From: Amycolatopsis decaplanina DSM 44594
GTDB taxonomy: Bacteria; Actinomycetota; Actinomycetes; Mycobacteriales; Pseudonocardiaceae
Assembly: GCF_000342005.1 (NCBI RefSeq)
Contig: NZ_AOHO01000072.1
Coordinates: 1-64,000, forward strand
DNA length: 64,000 nucleotides
Direction of reading: 5' to 3'
Part shown: one piece after another, positions 56,575 to 64,000 of the stretch
How the letters are laid out: each line of letters begins with the position of its first letter
Numbering within the stretch: position 1 is the first letter of the stretch
Notes under the pieces: model-generated
What the model was told of the DNA's origin: nothing
The model's input: the letters and a program-made list of their open reading frames with translations, nothing else
Databases searched by the model: none
Position numbers and translations under genes: made by a program

Positions 56575-57165
56575 ATGCCGGCGAACCCCACCCCACTCGT
56601 GAACGGCGAGAAGGCGAACAGGCGCGAACAGATCATGGCCGCCGCCGCCGAGCTCTTCGCCCACCACGGTTTCCACGGCGTCGGCATCGACGACATCGGC
56701 GCGGCCGTCGGCATCTCCGGCCCGGCGCTGTACCGGCATTTCCGCAGCAAGGACGCCATCCTCGGGGAGATGCTGAACTCGATCAGCCGCTATCTCCTCG
56801 ACGGCGGGACGGCCAGGGCGAGCCAGCGGGACGAGCCGGGCGAGGTTCTCGAAGCATTGGTGGATTTTCACGTCGAATTCGCGCTCGCGCATCCCGCGCT
56901 GATCACCGTCCAGGAACGCAACCTCGCCAATCTCACCGACAGTGATCGCAAACAGGTCCGCGCCCTGCAGCGCCAGTACGTCGAGGTCTGGGTGCGCGCG
57001 ATCTGCGACGCCGTCCCCGGGATCGGCGAGCGGCAGGCTCGCTCGGCGGCGCACGCGGTCTTCGGGTTGATCAACTCGACGCCGTACAACCGCCATCTCG
57101 GTGACAGCGAACTGGCCGAGATGCTCTGCCGTCTCGCGCTGGGTGCACTGCACGCCGCCAAGTGA
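56575..57165 (+). CDS. TetR-family regulator of the carboxylase operon
   Basis: The 196-residue protein has a TetR HTH at residues 15-65: REQIMAAAAELFAHHGFHGV, then GIDDIGAAVGISGPALYRHF. The C-terminal helical ligand domain contains TVQERNLANLTDSDRKQVRA and a TetR_C-like VRAICDAVPGIGERQARSAA. Its own promoter has a perfect operator, and two related sites precede the carboxylase operon about 1 kb away, with the esterase gene between. A branched-chain acyl-CoA ligand would make sense, but this is inference. Confidence 0.9.
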   Translation: MPANPTPLVNGEKANRREQIMAAAAELFAHHGFHGVGIDDIGAAVGISGPALYRHFRSKDAILGEMLNSISRYLLDGGTARASQRDEPGEVLEALVDFHVEFALAHPALITVQERNLANLTDSDRKQVRALQRQYVEVWVRAICDAVPGIGERQARSAAHAVFGLINSTPYNRHLGDSELAEMLCRLALGALHAAK

Positions 57166-57222
57166 CCACGACCGGGTTTCGGCCTATCCCCACTTTTCCG
57201 TCCTCTGGTGTTTGATAGGCAC

Positions 57223-57720
57223 GTGGAGCCGGACAGGAGCGAGTACGAGCGGAGGCTCGTCGAAAAGGCGCAGCGTGCGCTCGTGGCGATCAGCCTCGGG
57301 GAGGACGCCGAAGCGCTCGACGAGCTCGCGCCGACCGCCGCCGAGCCGCAGGCCCGCTCCGACGAGACCAAAGAACTCGTGATGATGCTGTTCGGCGAAT
57401 GCAGCGCCATGGTGTCGACCCTCGGCGACGGCGGCAGCGCGCCGGTCAAGGTGCAGGTGTTCGACGAGGACGGTGAAGAGGTCTCGATCGACCAGGCGGA
57501 CCCGCCCGTGCGGACGGCCGTGCGCACGCTGCTGGCCGAGGTGCACGGCAACAGCGAGGCCGCGCAGGAACAGGTCGAGATCGCGCTCGCCAACGCCGCG
57601 CCGGACGAGGTCGACAGCCTGGTGCTGCAGGCGCTGCGCTGGACGATCCGGCTGTCGGCGGAATGCCTGGACCGGGACCTGCCGGTGGCACCCTGGATCT
57701 CGGACGCCGTGGCGGACTAG
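57223..57720 (+). CDS. Conserved hypothetical acidic protein
   Basis: The 165-residue protein is acidic and helix-rich: DRSEYERRLVEKAQRALVAI, EVHGNSEAAQEQVEIALANA. I do not recognise a family, and no signal peptide or membrane segment is visible. GTG 57223 is chosen because the sequence resembles a leaderless start after a TGATAG-like -10 box; a GTG at 57208 is an alternative. It lies 57 bases downstream of the TetR gene and upstream of a long hairpin that should end its transcript. Confidence 0.75.
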   Translation: MEPDRSEYERRLVEKAQRALVAISLGEDAEALDELAPTAAEPQARSDETKELVMMLFGECSAMVSTLGDGGSAPVKVQVFDEDGEEVSIDQADPPVRTAVRTLLAEVHGNSEAAQEQVEIALANAAPDEVDSLVLQALRWTIRLSAECLDRDLPVAPWISDAVAD

Positions 57721-57743
57721 CCGGGCAGGTTGGTACGCCGGCG

Positions 57744-57802
57744 GGTGTCGCGAAAGCCACTTTCGCGACGTCTGATGTCCCGAAAGTGGCTTTCGCGACA
57801 CC
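57744..57802. terminator. 22-bp perfect hairpin, CTTTCGCGAC family
   Basis: Arms 57744-57765 and 57781-57802 are exact reverse complements around a 15-base loop. The 21 bases at 57781-57801 are identical to 85-105 at the window start. It lies between the convergent hypothetical gene and metX, so it probably terminates both transcripts. Confidence 0.8.
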
Positions 57803-57828
57803 ACGACTCTTCCGGCGCCGGATCCCCG

Positions 57829-58950
57829 CTAGCCGAGCAGGAGCTTCACCAGCCGCGCGATCTGCTCGGTCTCGATCAGGAACGAGTCGTGCCCGTAGGG
57901 CGACGCGATGACCGCGAACTCCGCCCCGGTGACCTCGACCGCGATGGCCTGCGACTGGTACAGCGGGTAGAGCCGGTCGCTGTCCACTCCGGCCGCGACC
58001 GTGCGCGCGGTGATCCGGCCGAGCGCGTTCGCCACACCGCCCCGGCCGCGGCCGACGTCGTGGGTGTTCATCGATTCGGTGAGCACCACGTAGCTGCCGG
58101 CGTCGAACCGGCGGGTCAGCTTTCCGGCGTGATGGTCCAAATAGGACTCGACCGCGAAGCGACCGCCGCGCAGTGGATCCTCACCGTCCTGATGACGACG
58201 GCCGAAGCGTTGTGCCAGTTCGGCTTCGCTGCGGTAGGTCGCATGCGCGATGCGGCGCGCGATGCCGAGGCCCGCGTCCGGGCCGCCGCCGGGGATGTCG
58301 TGGTAGTCACCGCCGTGCCAGCCCGGATCGGACCGGATGGCGTGCAGTTGCGGCGCGGCCCAGGCGATCTGGTCCGCCGACGCCTGCGCCGTCGATGCGA
58401 GGACGAGCAGCGCCGCGACCCGGTCCGGTCCGCTCACCGCCCATTCCAGCGCGCGCATCCCGCCCATGGAACCGCCGATCACCGCGGCCCACCGGCCGAT
58501 GCCGAGCGCGTCGGCGAGGACGGTCTCGGCGGCCACCTGGTCCCGTACGGTCACGGCGGGAAACCTGCTGCCCCAAGGTTTTCCGTCCGGATGCGGCGAG
58601 GACGGGCCGGTCGAACCCTGGCAGCCGCCGAGCACGTTCGGGACCACGACGAAGAACGCGTCCGTGTCGATCGCCTTGCCCGGTCCGATCAGGCCGTCCC
58701 ACCAGCCGGGGCTGACGTGGCCTTCCTCCGCGGGGCCGACGGCATGACTGTCCCCGGTCAGGGCGTGCTCGACGAGGATCGCGTTGGAGGCGCCGGGATT
58801 CAGCGTCCCCCAGGTCTCGTAGGCGAGCGTGAAGGGCAGCGTCCCGCCGGTTTCGAGTGCCTGGACACCGGAGACGAACCGGCGACGGCCGGGCGGATTT
58901 CCCTCCCGCCACGCACCGGTGACGGGAGGGAGATCGGAAGCCTGGGTCAC
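57829..58950 (-). CDS. metX: Homoserine O-acetyltransferase
   Basis: The 373-residue alpha/beta-hydrolase-fold enzyme has the MetX motifs: VEHALTGDSHAVG, NVLGGCQGSTGPSS, the nucleophile elbow VIGGSMGGMRALEWA and the catalytic His in ASPYGHDSFLIE near the C-terminus. It acetylates homoserine with acetyl-CoA, the first committed step of methionine synthesis by direct sulfhydrylation. GTG 58950 overlaps the metY stop in a GTGA arrangement, so MetY and MetX are made from one coupled message. Confidence 0.95.
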   Translation of the reverse strand: MTQASDLPPVTGAWREGNPPGRRRFVSGVQALETGGTLPFTLAYETWGTLNPGASNAILVEHALTGDSHAVGPAEEGHVSPGWWDGLIGPGKAIDTDAFFVVVPNVLGGCQGSTGPSSPHPDGKPWGSRFPAVTVRDQVAAETVLADALGIGRWAAVIGGSMGGMRALEWAVSGPDRVAALLVLASTAQASADQIAWAAPQLHAIRSDPGWHGGDYHDIPGGGPDAGLGIARRIAHATYRSEAELAQRFGRRHQDGEDPLRGGRFAVESYLDHHAGKLTRRFDAGSYVVLTESMNTHDVGRGRGGVANALGRITARTVAAGVDSDRLYPLYQSQAIAVEVTGAEFAVIASPYGHDSFLIETEQIARLVKLLLG

Positions 58951-60248
58951 AGAGCAGCCTTGGCCGCCCGGAATCCGGCCTCGAGGTCGGCCTTGAGGTC
59001 CTCGATCCCTTCCAGGCCGACGGCGAGCCGCACCAGACCCGGCGTGACACCGCTCGACAGCTGCTCCTCCGGCGTGAGCTGGCTGTGCGTCGTCGAGGCC
59101 GGGTGCACGATCAGGCTGCGCACGTCGCCGATGTTGACCAGCTGGCTGTGCAGTTCCGTACCGTCCACAAAGGCCCGTCCGGCTTCGGCACCGCCGTGCA
59201 GGTCGAACGACAGCACCGCGCCGGCCCCCTTCGGCAGGTATTTCTTCGCGGCCTCGTGGTACGGGCTCGACGGCAGCCCGGCGTAGTACACCTTCTCGAC
59301 CTCGTCGCGCTGCTCCAGCCATTCGGCCAGTGCCTGCGCGTTCGACACGTGCCGCTCCAGGCGCAGCGAAAGCGTCTCGATCCCCTGCAGGATCAGGAAA
59401 CTGTTCAGCGGCGCGATCGCGGCACCGGTGTCGCGCAGGATCTGGACGCGGGCCTTGGCGGCGTACGCGCCCGGGCCGAGGGCCTCCCAGTACTTGAGGC
59501 CGTGGTAGCTCGGGTCGGCCTCGTTGAAGCCCGGGAAACGCCCGGGGTCCTTGCCGAAGTCGAAGGTGCCGCCGTCGACCAGCACACCGGCGACCGTGGT
59601 GCCGTGGCCGCCGAGGTACTTGGTGGCCGAGTGGACCACGATGTCGGCACCGTGCTCGATCGGGCGGACGAGGTACGGGGTCGGCACGGTGTTGTCCACG
59701 ATCAGCGGGACGCCGACCTCGTGCGCGGCGTCGGCGACCTTGCGGATGTCGAGGACGTTGCTGCCCGGGTTGGCCAGCGTCTCGGCGAAGAACAGCTTGG
59801 TGTTGGGCCGGACCGCGGCTTTCCACTGCTCGATGTCGTCCTGGTCCTCGACGAACGAGACCTCGATGCCGAGCTTCGGCAGCGTGTAGTGGAAGAGGTT
59901 GTAGGTGCCGCCGTAGAGCGCCGGGCTGGAGACGAAGTGGTCACCCGCGTTCGCGAGGTTGAGGATGGCCGCCGTCGTGGCCGCGGTCCCGGAGGCGAAG
60001 GCCAGCGCCGCGACACCGCCTTCGAGCGCGGCGAGCCGCTGCTCCAGCACGTCCTGCGTGGGATTGTTGATCCGTGTGTAGATGTTGCCCGGCTCGGCGA
60101 GACTGAAAAGGTCTGCGCCGTGCTGGCTGTCGCGGAACACGTACGAGGTGGTCTGGTAGATCGGGGTCGCCCGCGCGCCGGTGGCGGTGTCCGGCGCCGC
60201 ACCCGCGTGGATCTGCTTGGTCTCGAACGACCATCCGTCCGCGCTCAT
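58947..60248 (-). CDS. metY: O-acetylhomoserine sulfhydrylase
   Basis: The 433-residue PLP enzyme has the Cys/Met metabolism signature: ATPIYQTTSYVFRD, YTRINNPTQDVLEQRLAALE, FASGTAATTAAILN and the PLP lysine in VHSATKYLGGHG. The acetylhomoserine sulfhydrylase type is supported by length and by the partner metX. It makes homocysteine from O-acetylhomoserine and sulfide. AGGAG precedes ATG 60248 and follows directly on the 3' side of a predicted leader RNA (60261-60325) that could control translation. Confidence 0.94.
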   Translation of the reverse strand: MSADGWSFETKQIHAGAAPDTATGARATPIYQTTSYVFRDSQHGADLFSLAEPGNIYTRINNPTQDVLEQRLAALEGGVAALAFASGTAATTAAILNLANAGDHFVSSPALYGGTYNLFHYTLPKLGIEVSFVEDQDDIEQWKAAVRPNTKLFFAETLANPGSNVLDIRKVADAAHEVGVPLIVDNTVPTPYLVRPIEHGADIVVHSATKYLGGHGTTVAGVLVDGGTFDFGKDPGRFPGFNEADPSYHGLKYWEALGPGAYAAKARVQILRDTGAAIAPLNSFLILQGIETLSLRLERHVSNAQALAEWLEQRDEVEKVYYAGLPSSPYHEAAKKYLPKGAGAVLSFDLHGGAEAGRAFVDGTELHSQLVNIGDVRSLIVHPASTTHSQLTPEEQLSSGVTPGLVRLAVGLEGIEDLKADLEAGFRAAKAAL

Positions 60249-60260
60249 CGCGATTCTCCT

Positions 60261-60325
60261 AGCGGTTCAAGGGGTTCGGCTGTTGCCACCGAAGCTAGCT
60301 CCGCCGAACGGAGCACCCAACCGCT
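60261..60325 (-). ncRNA. Candidate structured leader RNA of metYX (three-way junction)
   Basis: Read on the minus strand, three stems are possible: P1 AGCGGTT with AACCGCT (60319-60325/60261-60267), P2 GCTCCG with CGGAGC (60309-60314/60298-60303) and P3 TTCGGT with GCCGAA (60288-60293/60275-60280). The 3' strand of P1 ends directly before the AGGAG ribosome-binding site of metY, so folding could gate translation. I cannot match it to a known SAM riboswitch class. The stems are short and could be chance. Confidence 0.4.
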
Positions 60326-60326
60326 C

Positions 60327-60725
60327 TCAGGACGTGGGATTCCGCTCCGAAAGGGCGAACCGGTTGCCCTCCGAATCGGTGAACATCGCCCACCACCCCC
60401 ACGGCTGCTTCTCCGGGCGGGCCGGGAACTCGACGCCCTTCGCGGAAAGTTCCCGATAGGTCTTTTCGATGTCGTCGGCGTAGAAGAAAAAGTCGGCCGT
60501 CGGGAGTTCGTCGCGCACCTCGGGGTTCTTGGCGTACTCCGACATGGTGCTCAAGACGAGAGCCGTCATCCCATCGGCTGAAGTGACCTCGACCCACCGG
60601 CCCCCGTCGTCGCCGTAGGGCGCGTCGGTGGTGACCTCGAATCCGACGACCTCGCTCCAGAACTTCTTCGCCCGCGCCTGATCGCTCACCTCGACGACGA
60701 TCTTGTGCACGCCTCGAATCGCCAT
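60327..60725 (-). CDS. VOC (glyoxalase/bleomycin-resistance fold) protein
   Basis: The 132-residue protein has the two beta-alpha-beta-beta-beta units of the VOC family: VHKIVVEVSDQARAKKFWSE at the start and FFYADDIEKTYRELSAKGVE in the second half, ending FTDSEGNRFALSERN. Members bind a metal and act on small ligands or drugs; the function here is unknown. ATG 60725 follows AAAGGGGTGGG. It is divergent from a PadR regulator with a clear palindrome between them, so it is probably under PadR control. Confidence 0.9.
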   Translation of the reverse strand: MAIRGVHKIVVEVSDQARAKKFWSEVVGFEVTTDAPYGDDGGRWVEVTSADGMTALVLSTMSEYAKNPEVRDELPTADFFFYADDIEKTYRELSAKGVEFPARPEKQPWGWWAMFTDSEGNRFALSERNPTS

Positions 60726-60739
60726 TTCCCACCCCTTTG

Positions 60740-60754
60740 TATCCATGATGGATA
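60740..60754. promoter_or_regulatory. Candidate PadR operator
   Basis: TATCCATGATGGATA has perfect 7-base arms around one centre base. It lies between the divergent VOC (start 60725) and PadR (start 60783) genes. The AT-rich short-arm form suits a PadR-family repressor. Confidence 0.68.
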
Positions 60755-60782
60755 TAACGAGATCGGAGTGTATGCTCCCCGG

Positions 60783-61142
60783 ATGGCCGACGGCAACCCA
60801 CAGCTCACGCCCGCGGCGTTCCAGACCCTGCTGGCGCTCGCGAACGGCCGGGGCGGCCGCGCGCACGGGTACGCGATCATGGGTTTCGTCGACCAGGTGA
60901 GCGGCGGCACCGCTCAGCTCGGTCCCGGCACGCTGTACCGGACGCTGGCCCGGCTCGTCGCCGACGGCCTGGTCGAAGAGGCTCCGGACGCGAGCGAAGA
61001 CCAGCCGCACGACTCGCGCCGCCGCTACTACCGGCTGACCTCGACCGGCCGGGACGTCGCCACCCGCGAGGCCGAGTTCTTGAGCAGGCTCGTCGCGGTG
61101 GCCGGACAGGCCGGGCTGCTGAAGCGGGCGGAGTCGGCGTGA
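60783..61142 (+). CDS. PadR-family regulator
   Basis: The 119-residue protein has the PadR winged helix: LTPAAFQTLLALANGRGGRA, then HGYAIMGFVDQV, LGPGTLYRTLARLVADGLVE and a wing with SRRRYYRLTSTGRDVA. It is a short single-domain (subfamily 2) type. ATG 60783 has no ribosome-binding site, and a TATGCT box at 60771-60776 predicts a leaderless start. Its stop overlaps the second VOC gene. It likely represses itself and the divergent VOC gene through the palindrome at 60740. Confidence 0.9.
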   Translation: MADGNPQLTPAAFQTLLALANGRGGRAHGYAIMGFVDQVSGGTAQLGPGTLYRTLARLVADGLVEEAPDASEDQPHDSRRRYYRLTSTGRDVATREAEFLSRLVAVAGQAGLLKRAESA

Positions 61143-61575
61143 GCCGGGCGCTCGGGCTCGTCCCGCATCTGTTCGTCAAGGACGTCGACGTGTCGCTTTC
61201 CTTCTACGGCAGGGCGTTCGGCGCCGTGGAGCTGTTCCGCAGCGTCCTGCCGAACGGTGTCGTGCTGTTCGTGGAACTCGCCGTCGGTGACGCGCGACTG
61301 CTGGTGAGCCAGGAGATCCCGCGGCTGGACGCGCTCGCGCCGTCGACCCTCGGTGGCACGCCGATGCTGCTGACCTTGGAGACCGAAGACCCCGACGACC
61401 TCGTGCGGCGCGCGGTGTTCGCGGGCGCCCGGGTGGAGGCGCCGGTCGAGGAGATGTTCTTCGGCGAACGCTACGGCCGGATCGTCGACCCCGACGGCCA
61501 CCGCTGGGCGCTGACGACCAAAAGGAGCGGTTCACGCCCGAAGACATCGACGCGCGGACGCCACGCGAGGTCTGA
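61139..61575 (+). CDS. VOC-family protein with an apparent frameshift near the C-terminus
   Basis: GTG 61139 overlaps the PadR stop. Residues 1-127 are a complete PhnB-like VOC domain ending in DPDGHRWALTTK. After the AAAA run at 61520-61523 the reading frame continues into the next gene and stops only at 61834. In the -1 frame the sequence reads KERFTPEDIDARTPREV and stops at 61573-61575, exactly the family's usual tail. This points to loss of one A (natural or a sequencing error). The coordinates give the presumed original gene; the fold itself should be intact. Confidence 0.72.
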
Positions 61576-61611
61576 CGTGTGCGGCGGTCCCACCTGCTGG
61601 ACAATCGCACC

Positions 61612-63165
61612 ATGGTTTCGGTGCGCAGCGTCGTCGACCGGGTGGGGCCGACGCTGTTGCACGCCCTCCAGGTCCCCGAAGAGTCCCCCGCCGTCGGCGA
61701 CGTCGTCATCGCCGAACCCGGCAACACCCTCGCCGCGGGGGACCTCGTCCTCGGCGTCGCGATCACCGAAACCCCGGACGCCGCGGAACTGGTCAAGCTC
61801 AGCGCGGCCAAGGGCGCCGCCGCCGTCCTGCTGAAACCCCCGCTCGCGGCGAAACCCTCGGTGAAACGGGCGGCGAAGTCGGCGGACATCGCGTTGATCG
61901 AAGTGCGCTCGGCGGCATCGTGGGCCCAGCTCGTCTGGCTGCTCAGGACGGTCCTCGACGCGCTGGCCGACGAGTCGGACGCACTCGAGGACGGCGGCGG
62001 CCCCGGTTCCGGCGACCTGTTCCGGCTCGCGGACGCCGTCGCTTCGGTGGTCGACGCGCCGGTGACCATCGAGGACACCAACTCACGGGTGCTCGCCTAC
62101 TCCGCCCGGCAGGACCTGACCGACTCGGCCCGGGTGTCCACGATCATGGGCCGCCGCATTCCCGACGACGTGCTCGCGCGGTTCCGGTCGCGAGGGGTGT
62201 TCCGCGAGCTTTCCCGTGGGCGGCAGACGATCTTCGTGCCCGCGCAGCGCGACGGCACCCTGCCCCGGCTCATCGTGCCGATCAGGATGGGCGGCGAGCT
62301 GCTGGGGTCGATGTGGGCGGTCGTCGCGGGCCCGGTCTCCGACGAACGCGCGGCCGCGTTCGCCGACGCGGCACCCGTCGTCGCGCTGCACCTGCTGCGC
62401 CGCCGCGCGCACACCGATTCGCAACGCCGGGTCTCGGCCGAGCTCCTGCGTGCCGTGCTCGAAGGGAAGGCCAGCCCGCGCAAGGCGATCGCGGAACTCG
62501 ACCTGTCCGAGGAGCCGCACCGCGTCGTCGTCATCGAGGTCTCCGGCGGTGACGGCCGCGACGACGAGGGCCTGCGGCTCGCCCTTCTCGAACGGATCTC
62601 GCAGGGCGTCGGCAGGCGGCCGGTGGCCACCGAACTCGGCGGCGTGCTCTACGCCGTCGTCCCGGACGGCGACGGCTGGGAAGAACTCCGGGCCGCGCTC
62701 GAAACCCTGCCGTCGTCGAGGAAGGGCGGGACACCGCGGGCCGCCGCCGGGTCGGCCTGCGAGATCGGCGAGCTCGCGACGTCACGACTCCAGGCCGACG
62801 AGGCGCTGGGCCTGCTTCGCGCGAAGCTCGTCCCTGGCCGCGTCGTGGTCTTCGACGAGGCGTGGACGGCCCTTTCGCTGCACCGCGGGGCGACGGCGGC
62901 GAGCACGGCGAAGGTCGCCGAGCTCGGCCCGCTCGGACTGCTGCGCGCGCACGACGAAGCCCACGAGAGCGGCTACGTCGACACGCTCTACCAATGGCTA
63001 CGGCATCCCGGAGACCCGCGCGCGGCCGCGAAGGAACTCCGGATCCATCCCAACACCCTGCGGTACCGGATGCGGCGGCTCCTCGACCTCGTCCCGCTGG
63101 ACCTCGACGATCCCGACGTCCGGCTGGCGTTGATCACACAACTCGTTTCCCTTCGCTGGAGCTGA
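61612..63165 (+). CDS. PucR/CdaR-family transcriptional regulator
   Basis: The 517-residue protein has an N-terminal PucR-like sensing part (VSVRSVVDRVGPTLLHALQV, AAKGAAAVLLKPP), a GAF-like/CdaR middle and a C-terminal PucR HTH near 455-510 (AAKELRIHPNTLRYRMRRLL). Such proteins activate genes for nitrogen-compound use such as purines or sugar acids. ATG 61612 is preferred to an upstream ATG-less extension because a GACAAT box at 61600-61605 predicts a leaderless start. It is transcribed alone; its target is not obvious in the window. Confidence 0.88.
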   Translation: MVSVRSVVDRVGPTLLHALQVPEESPAVGDVVIAEPGNTLAAGDLVLGVAITETPDAAELVKLSAAKGAAAVLLKPPLAAKPSVKRAAKSADIALIEVRSAASWAQLVWLLRTVLDALADESDALEDGGGPGSGDLFRLADAVASVVDAPVTIEDTNSRVLAYSARQDLTDSARVSTIMGRRIPDDVLARFRSRGVFRELSRGRQTIFVPAQRDGTLPRLIVPIRMGGELLGSMWAVVAGPVSDERAAAFADAAPVVALHLLRRRAHTDSQRRVSAELLRAVLEGKASPRKAIAELDLSEEPHRVVVIEVSGGDGRDDEGLRLALLERISQGVGRRPVATELGGVLYAVVPDGDGWEELRAALETLPSSRKGGTPRAAAGSACEIGELATSRLQADEALGLLRAKLVPGRVVVFDEAWTALSLHRGATAASTAKVAELGPLGLLRAHDEAHESGYVDTLYQWLRHPGDPRAAAKELRIHPNTLRYRMRRLLDLVPLDLDDPDVRLALITQLVSLRWS

Positions 63166-63235
63166 TCGGTATTCGACGGCAAACTGTTCATCGACGAACA
63201 CTTTGTAGTGCGACAAAACTGTGCGCATACGTGGA

Positions 63236-63278
63236 GAAAGGGTCTTTCAAGACGTTTTCCGACCCGAAAGACCCTTTC
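63236..63278. terminator. Hairpin between convergent genes
   Basis: GAAAGGGTCTTTC (63236-63248) pairs perfectly with GAAAGACCCTTTC (63266-63278) around a 17-base loop. It lies between the PucR stop and the stop of the small minus-strand gene at 63293. It is likely a bidirectional terminator. Confidence 0.7.
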
Positions 63279-63292
63279 CCGACATCCGGCGG

Positions 63293-63520
63293 CTAGTGCG
63301 CGCTGGCGCGATATCCGTCCTCAATGGTCTGCCGTACCGCGGCGAGAAGATCGGCACCGGGGTAAAGCGGCAAAAGAACACCGGGGCCACCGTCGACCCG
63401 CAACGCTGCTTCGTAGCCGTGTCCCGGGGTTTCGACCAGACCGACGATGACATCGGCCGGATTGCCTTCGGTGTCGACGGTGCGGACACGCCGCTCCCGC
63501 CGCCAGTCCTGATTTGTCAT
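63293..63520 (-). CDS. Small hypothetical protein
   Basis: The 75-residue protein reads MTNQDWRRERRVRTVDTEGN at its start and has VIVGLVETPGHGYEAALRVD and LLPLYPGADLLAAVRQTIED later. The organisation looks like a small folded domain with beta-strands, and codon use is typical of the window. I do not recognise the family. It has no signal peptide. It is convergent with the PucR gene. The 196 bases upstream (63521-63716) hold its promoter region and no visible gene. Confidence 0.65.
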   Translation of the reverse strand: MTNQDWRRERRVRTVDTEGNPADVIVGLVETPGHGYEAALRVDGGPGVLLPLYPGADLLAAVRQTIEDGYRASAH

Positions 63521-63716
63521 GCGGAACAGAATGGCAGCTTACCGGCCAGTAAGATCAACATCTTGACTCGATCGTGCTGCATTTACCGATCCGCAGGTTG
63601 CACGGCCGCGCCCACCCCCAGCGAACGCGGCCGTACCTCACACCCGATAACCGAGGTCTTCGGCGACGAATCGCTTCGGCACCATCCGGACCCAGACGGT
63701 CCCTTTCACCTCCGGA

Positions 63717-64000
63717 TCATCGCGGGAGGTAAGAACGAAAACGCGCATCCCATTTGATCTCTTCAGGACCGAGATACCTGCTCAGCAGCCGCCGTCCACG
63801 AGGGACGTCGAACGGCAGCACCTCCGCCTCGCCGCGCGCGAGCACCTGCCGCACCAGACCGGTGCCGACGTCGCACACGTCGACGGTCACCGCGATCGAC
63901 GGCGAATCGCGGACCAGACCGGCCAGCCGCGCCCACGGTCCGGTGAGGATCCAGAAGGCCTGTTTCTCCCAGAGATACCAGGTCGGGCGCACGGTCGGCC
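63717..64000 (-). CDS. Pyridoxamine 5'-phosphate oxidase-family protein, 5' end outside the window
   Basis: The visible 94 residues are the C-terminal part of a split-barrel FMN/F420-binding protein: TVRPTWYLWEKQAFWILTGP, then SIAVTVDVCD and VLARGEAEVLPFDVPRGRRL, ending SRYLGPEEIKWDARFRSYLP. The frame is open to the window edge. The GTG at 63992 sits inside the RPTVRPTW motif and is not the true start. It probably carries out a small redox reaction; the N-terminus is needed to tell cofactor and subfamily. Confidence 0.75.
   Translation of the reverse strand, partial: PTVRPTWYLWEKQAFWILTGPWARLAGLVRDSPSIAVTVDVCDVGTGLVRQVLARGEAEVLPFDVPRGRRLLSRYLGPEEIKWDARFRSYLPR

Noticed and set aside
60261..60325. 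Known SAM-IV or SAM-I riboswitch upstream of metY
   Set aside because: The core sequence and stem arrangement do not fit these classes as I know them; only the generic three-way junction is reported.
61516..61530. Programmed -1 frameshift at the AAAA run of the VOC gene
   Set aside because: The run is too short for a standard slippery heptamer: the P-site tRNA would have to re-pair with CAA. A one-base deletion or sequencing error is simpler.

Overview
The window is high-GC, densely coded DNA with many GTG starts, stop/start overlaps, probable leaderless transcripts and an abundance of SARP, TetR, GntR and PadR regulators. Together with mycobacterial-type fatty-acid genes (FadE24/23-like and FadE19-AccA1-AccD1-like) this points to an actinomycete, most likely of the Pseudonocardiaceae (Amycolatopsis-like). 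The genus is an inference from gene style; no rRNA or tRNA gene is present to confirm it.

Layout. 0.1-4.4 kb: a three-gene oxidoreductase operon (flavoprotein, FAD amine oxidase-like protein, Xi-class glutathione transferase-like reductase) and a wax-ester/diacylglycerol acyltransferase. 4.5-8.9 kb: a complete PQQ system, with a secreted PQQ-type sugar dehydrogenase divergent from pqqA-C-D-E-B; pqqA is a 31-residue gene followed by a strong hairpin. 8.9-11.7 kb: aldo/keto reductase, ArsR regulator and MFS exporter. 11.7-21.6 kb: a catabolic island of amidase, 2-hydroxyacid dehydrogenase, two maleate-isomerase-like proteins, FCD-type GntR regulator, D-malate/tartrate dehydrogenase, semialdehyde dehydrogenase, aminotransferase and DUF3830. 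Three near-identical ATTGTC-type palindromes lie in its promoters and suggest one GntR-controlled regulon with an unknown substrate.

21.7-26.6 kb: a large SARP/AfsR-type regulator between two secreted proteins. 26.8-31.7 kb: glycolate-oxidase-like and thiamine-diphosphate enzymes, a drug-efflux-type transporter and a DUF3761 lipoprotein. 31.8-38 kb: an ArsR-SRPBCC-SDR operon divergent from a NarL-type two-component system and an MmpL transporter. 38-46.8 kb: fatty-acid beta-oxidation (FadB, FadA, a double TetR regulator, a FadE pair) with an LtrA membrane protein. 46.9-50.6 kb: a stand-alone MASE1 membrane protein, a PHA-synthase-like hydrolase, an SDR and an acetyltransferase. 50.7-57.2 kb: a leucine-degradation-type operon (carboxylase beta and alpha, acyl-CoA dehydrogenase), a secreted SGNH esterase and a TetR regulator; matching palindromes link the regulator to the operon. 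57.2-64 kb: a hypothetical protein, metY-metX with a structured leader, a PadR regulator with two glyoxalase-fold genes (one apparently frameshifted), a PucR regulator, a small hypothetical protein and the end of a flavoprotein gene cut by the window edge.

Gene ends are marked by unusually long perfect hairpins. Several share a TGAAxGGCCxCCTT core and form an intergenic repeat family; a second family has the core CTTTCGCGAC.
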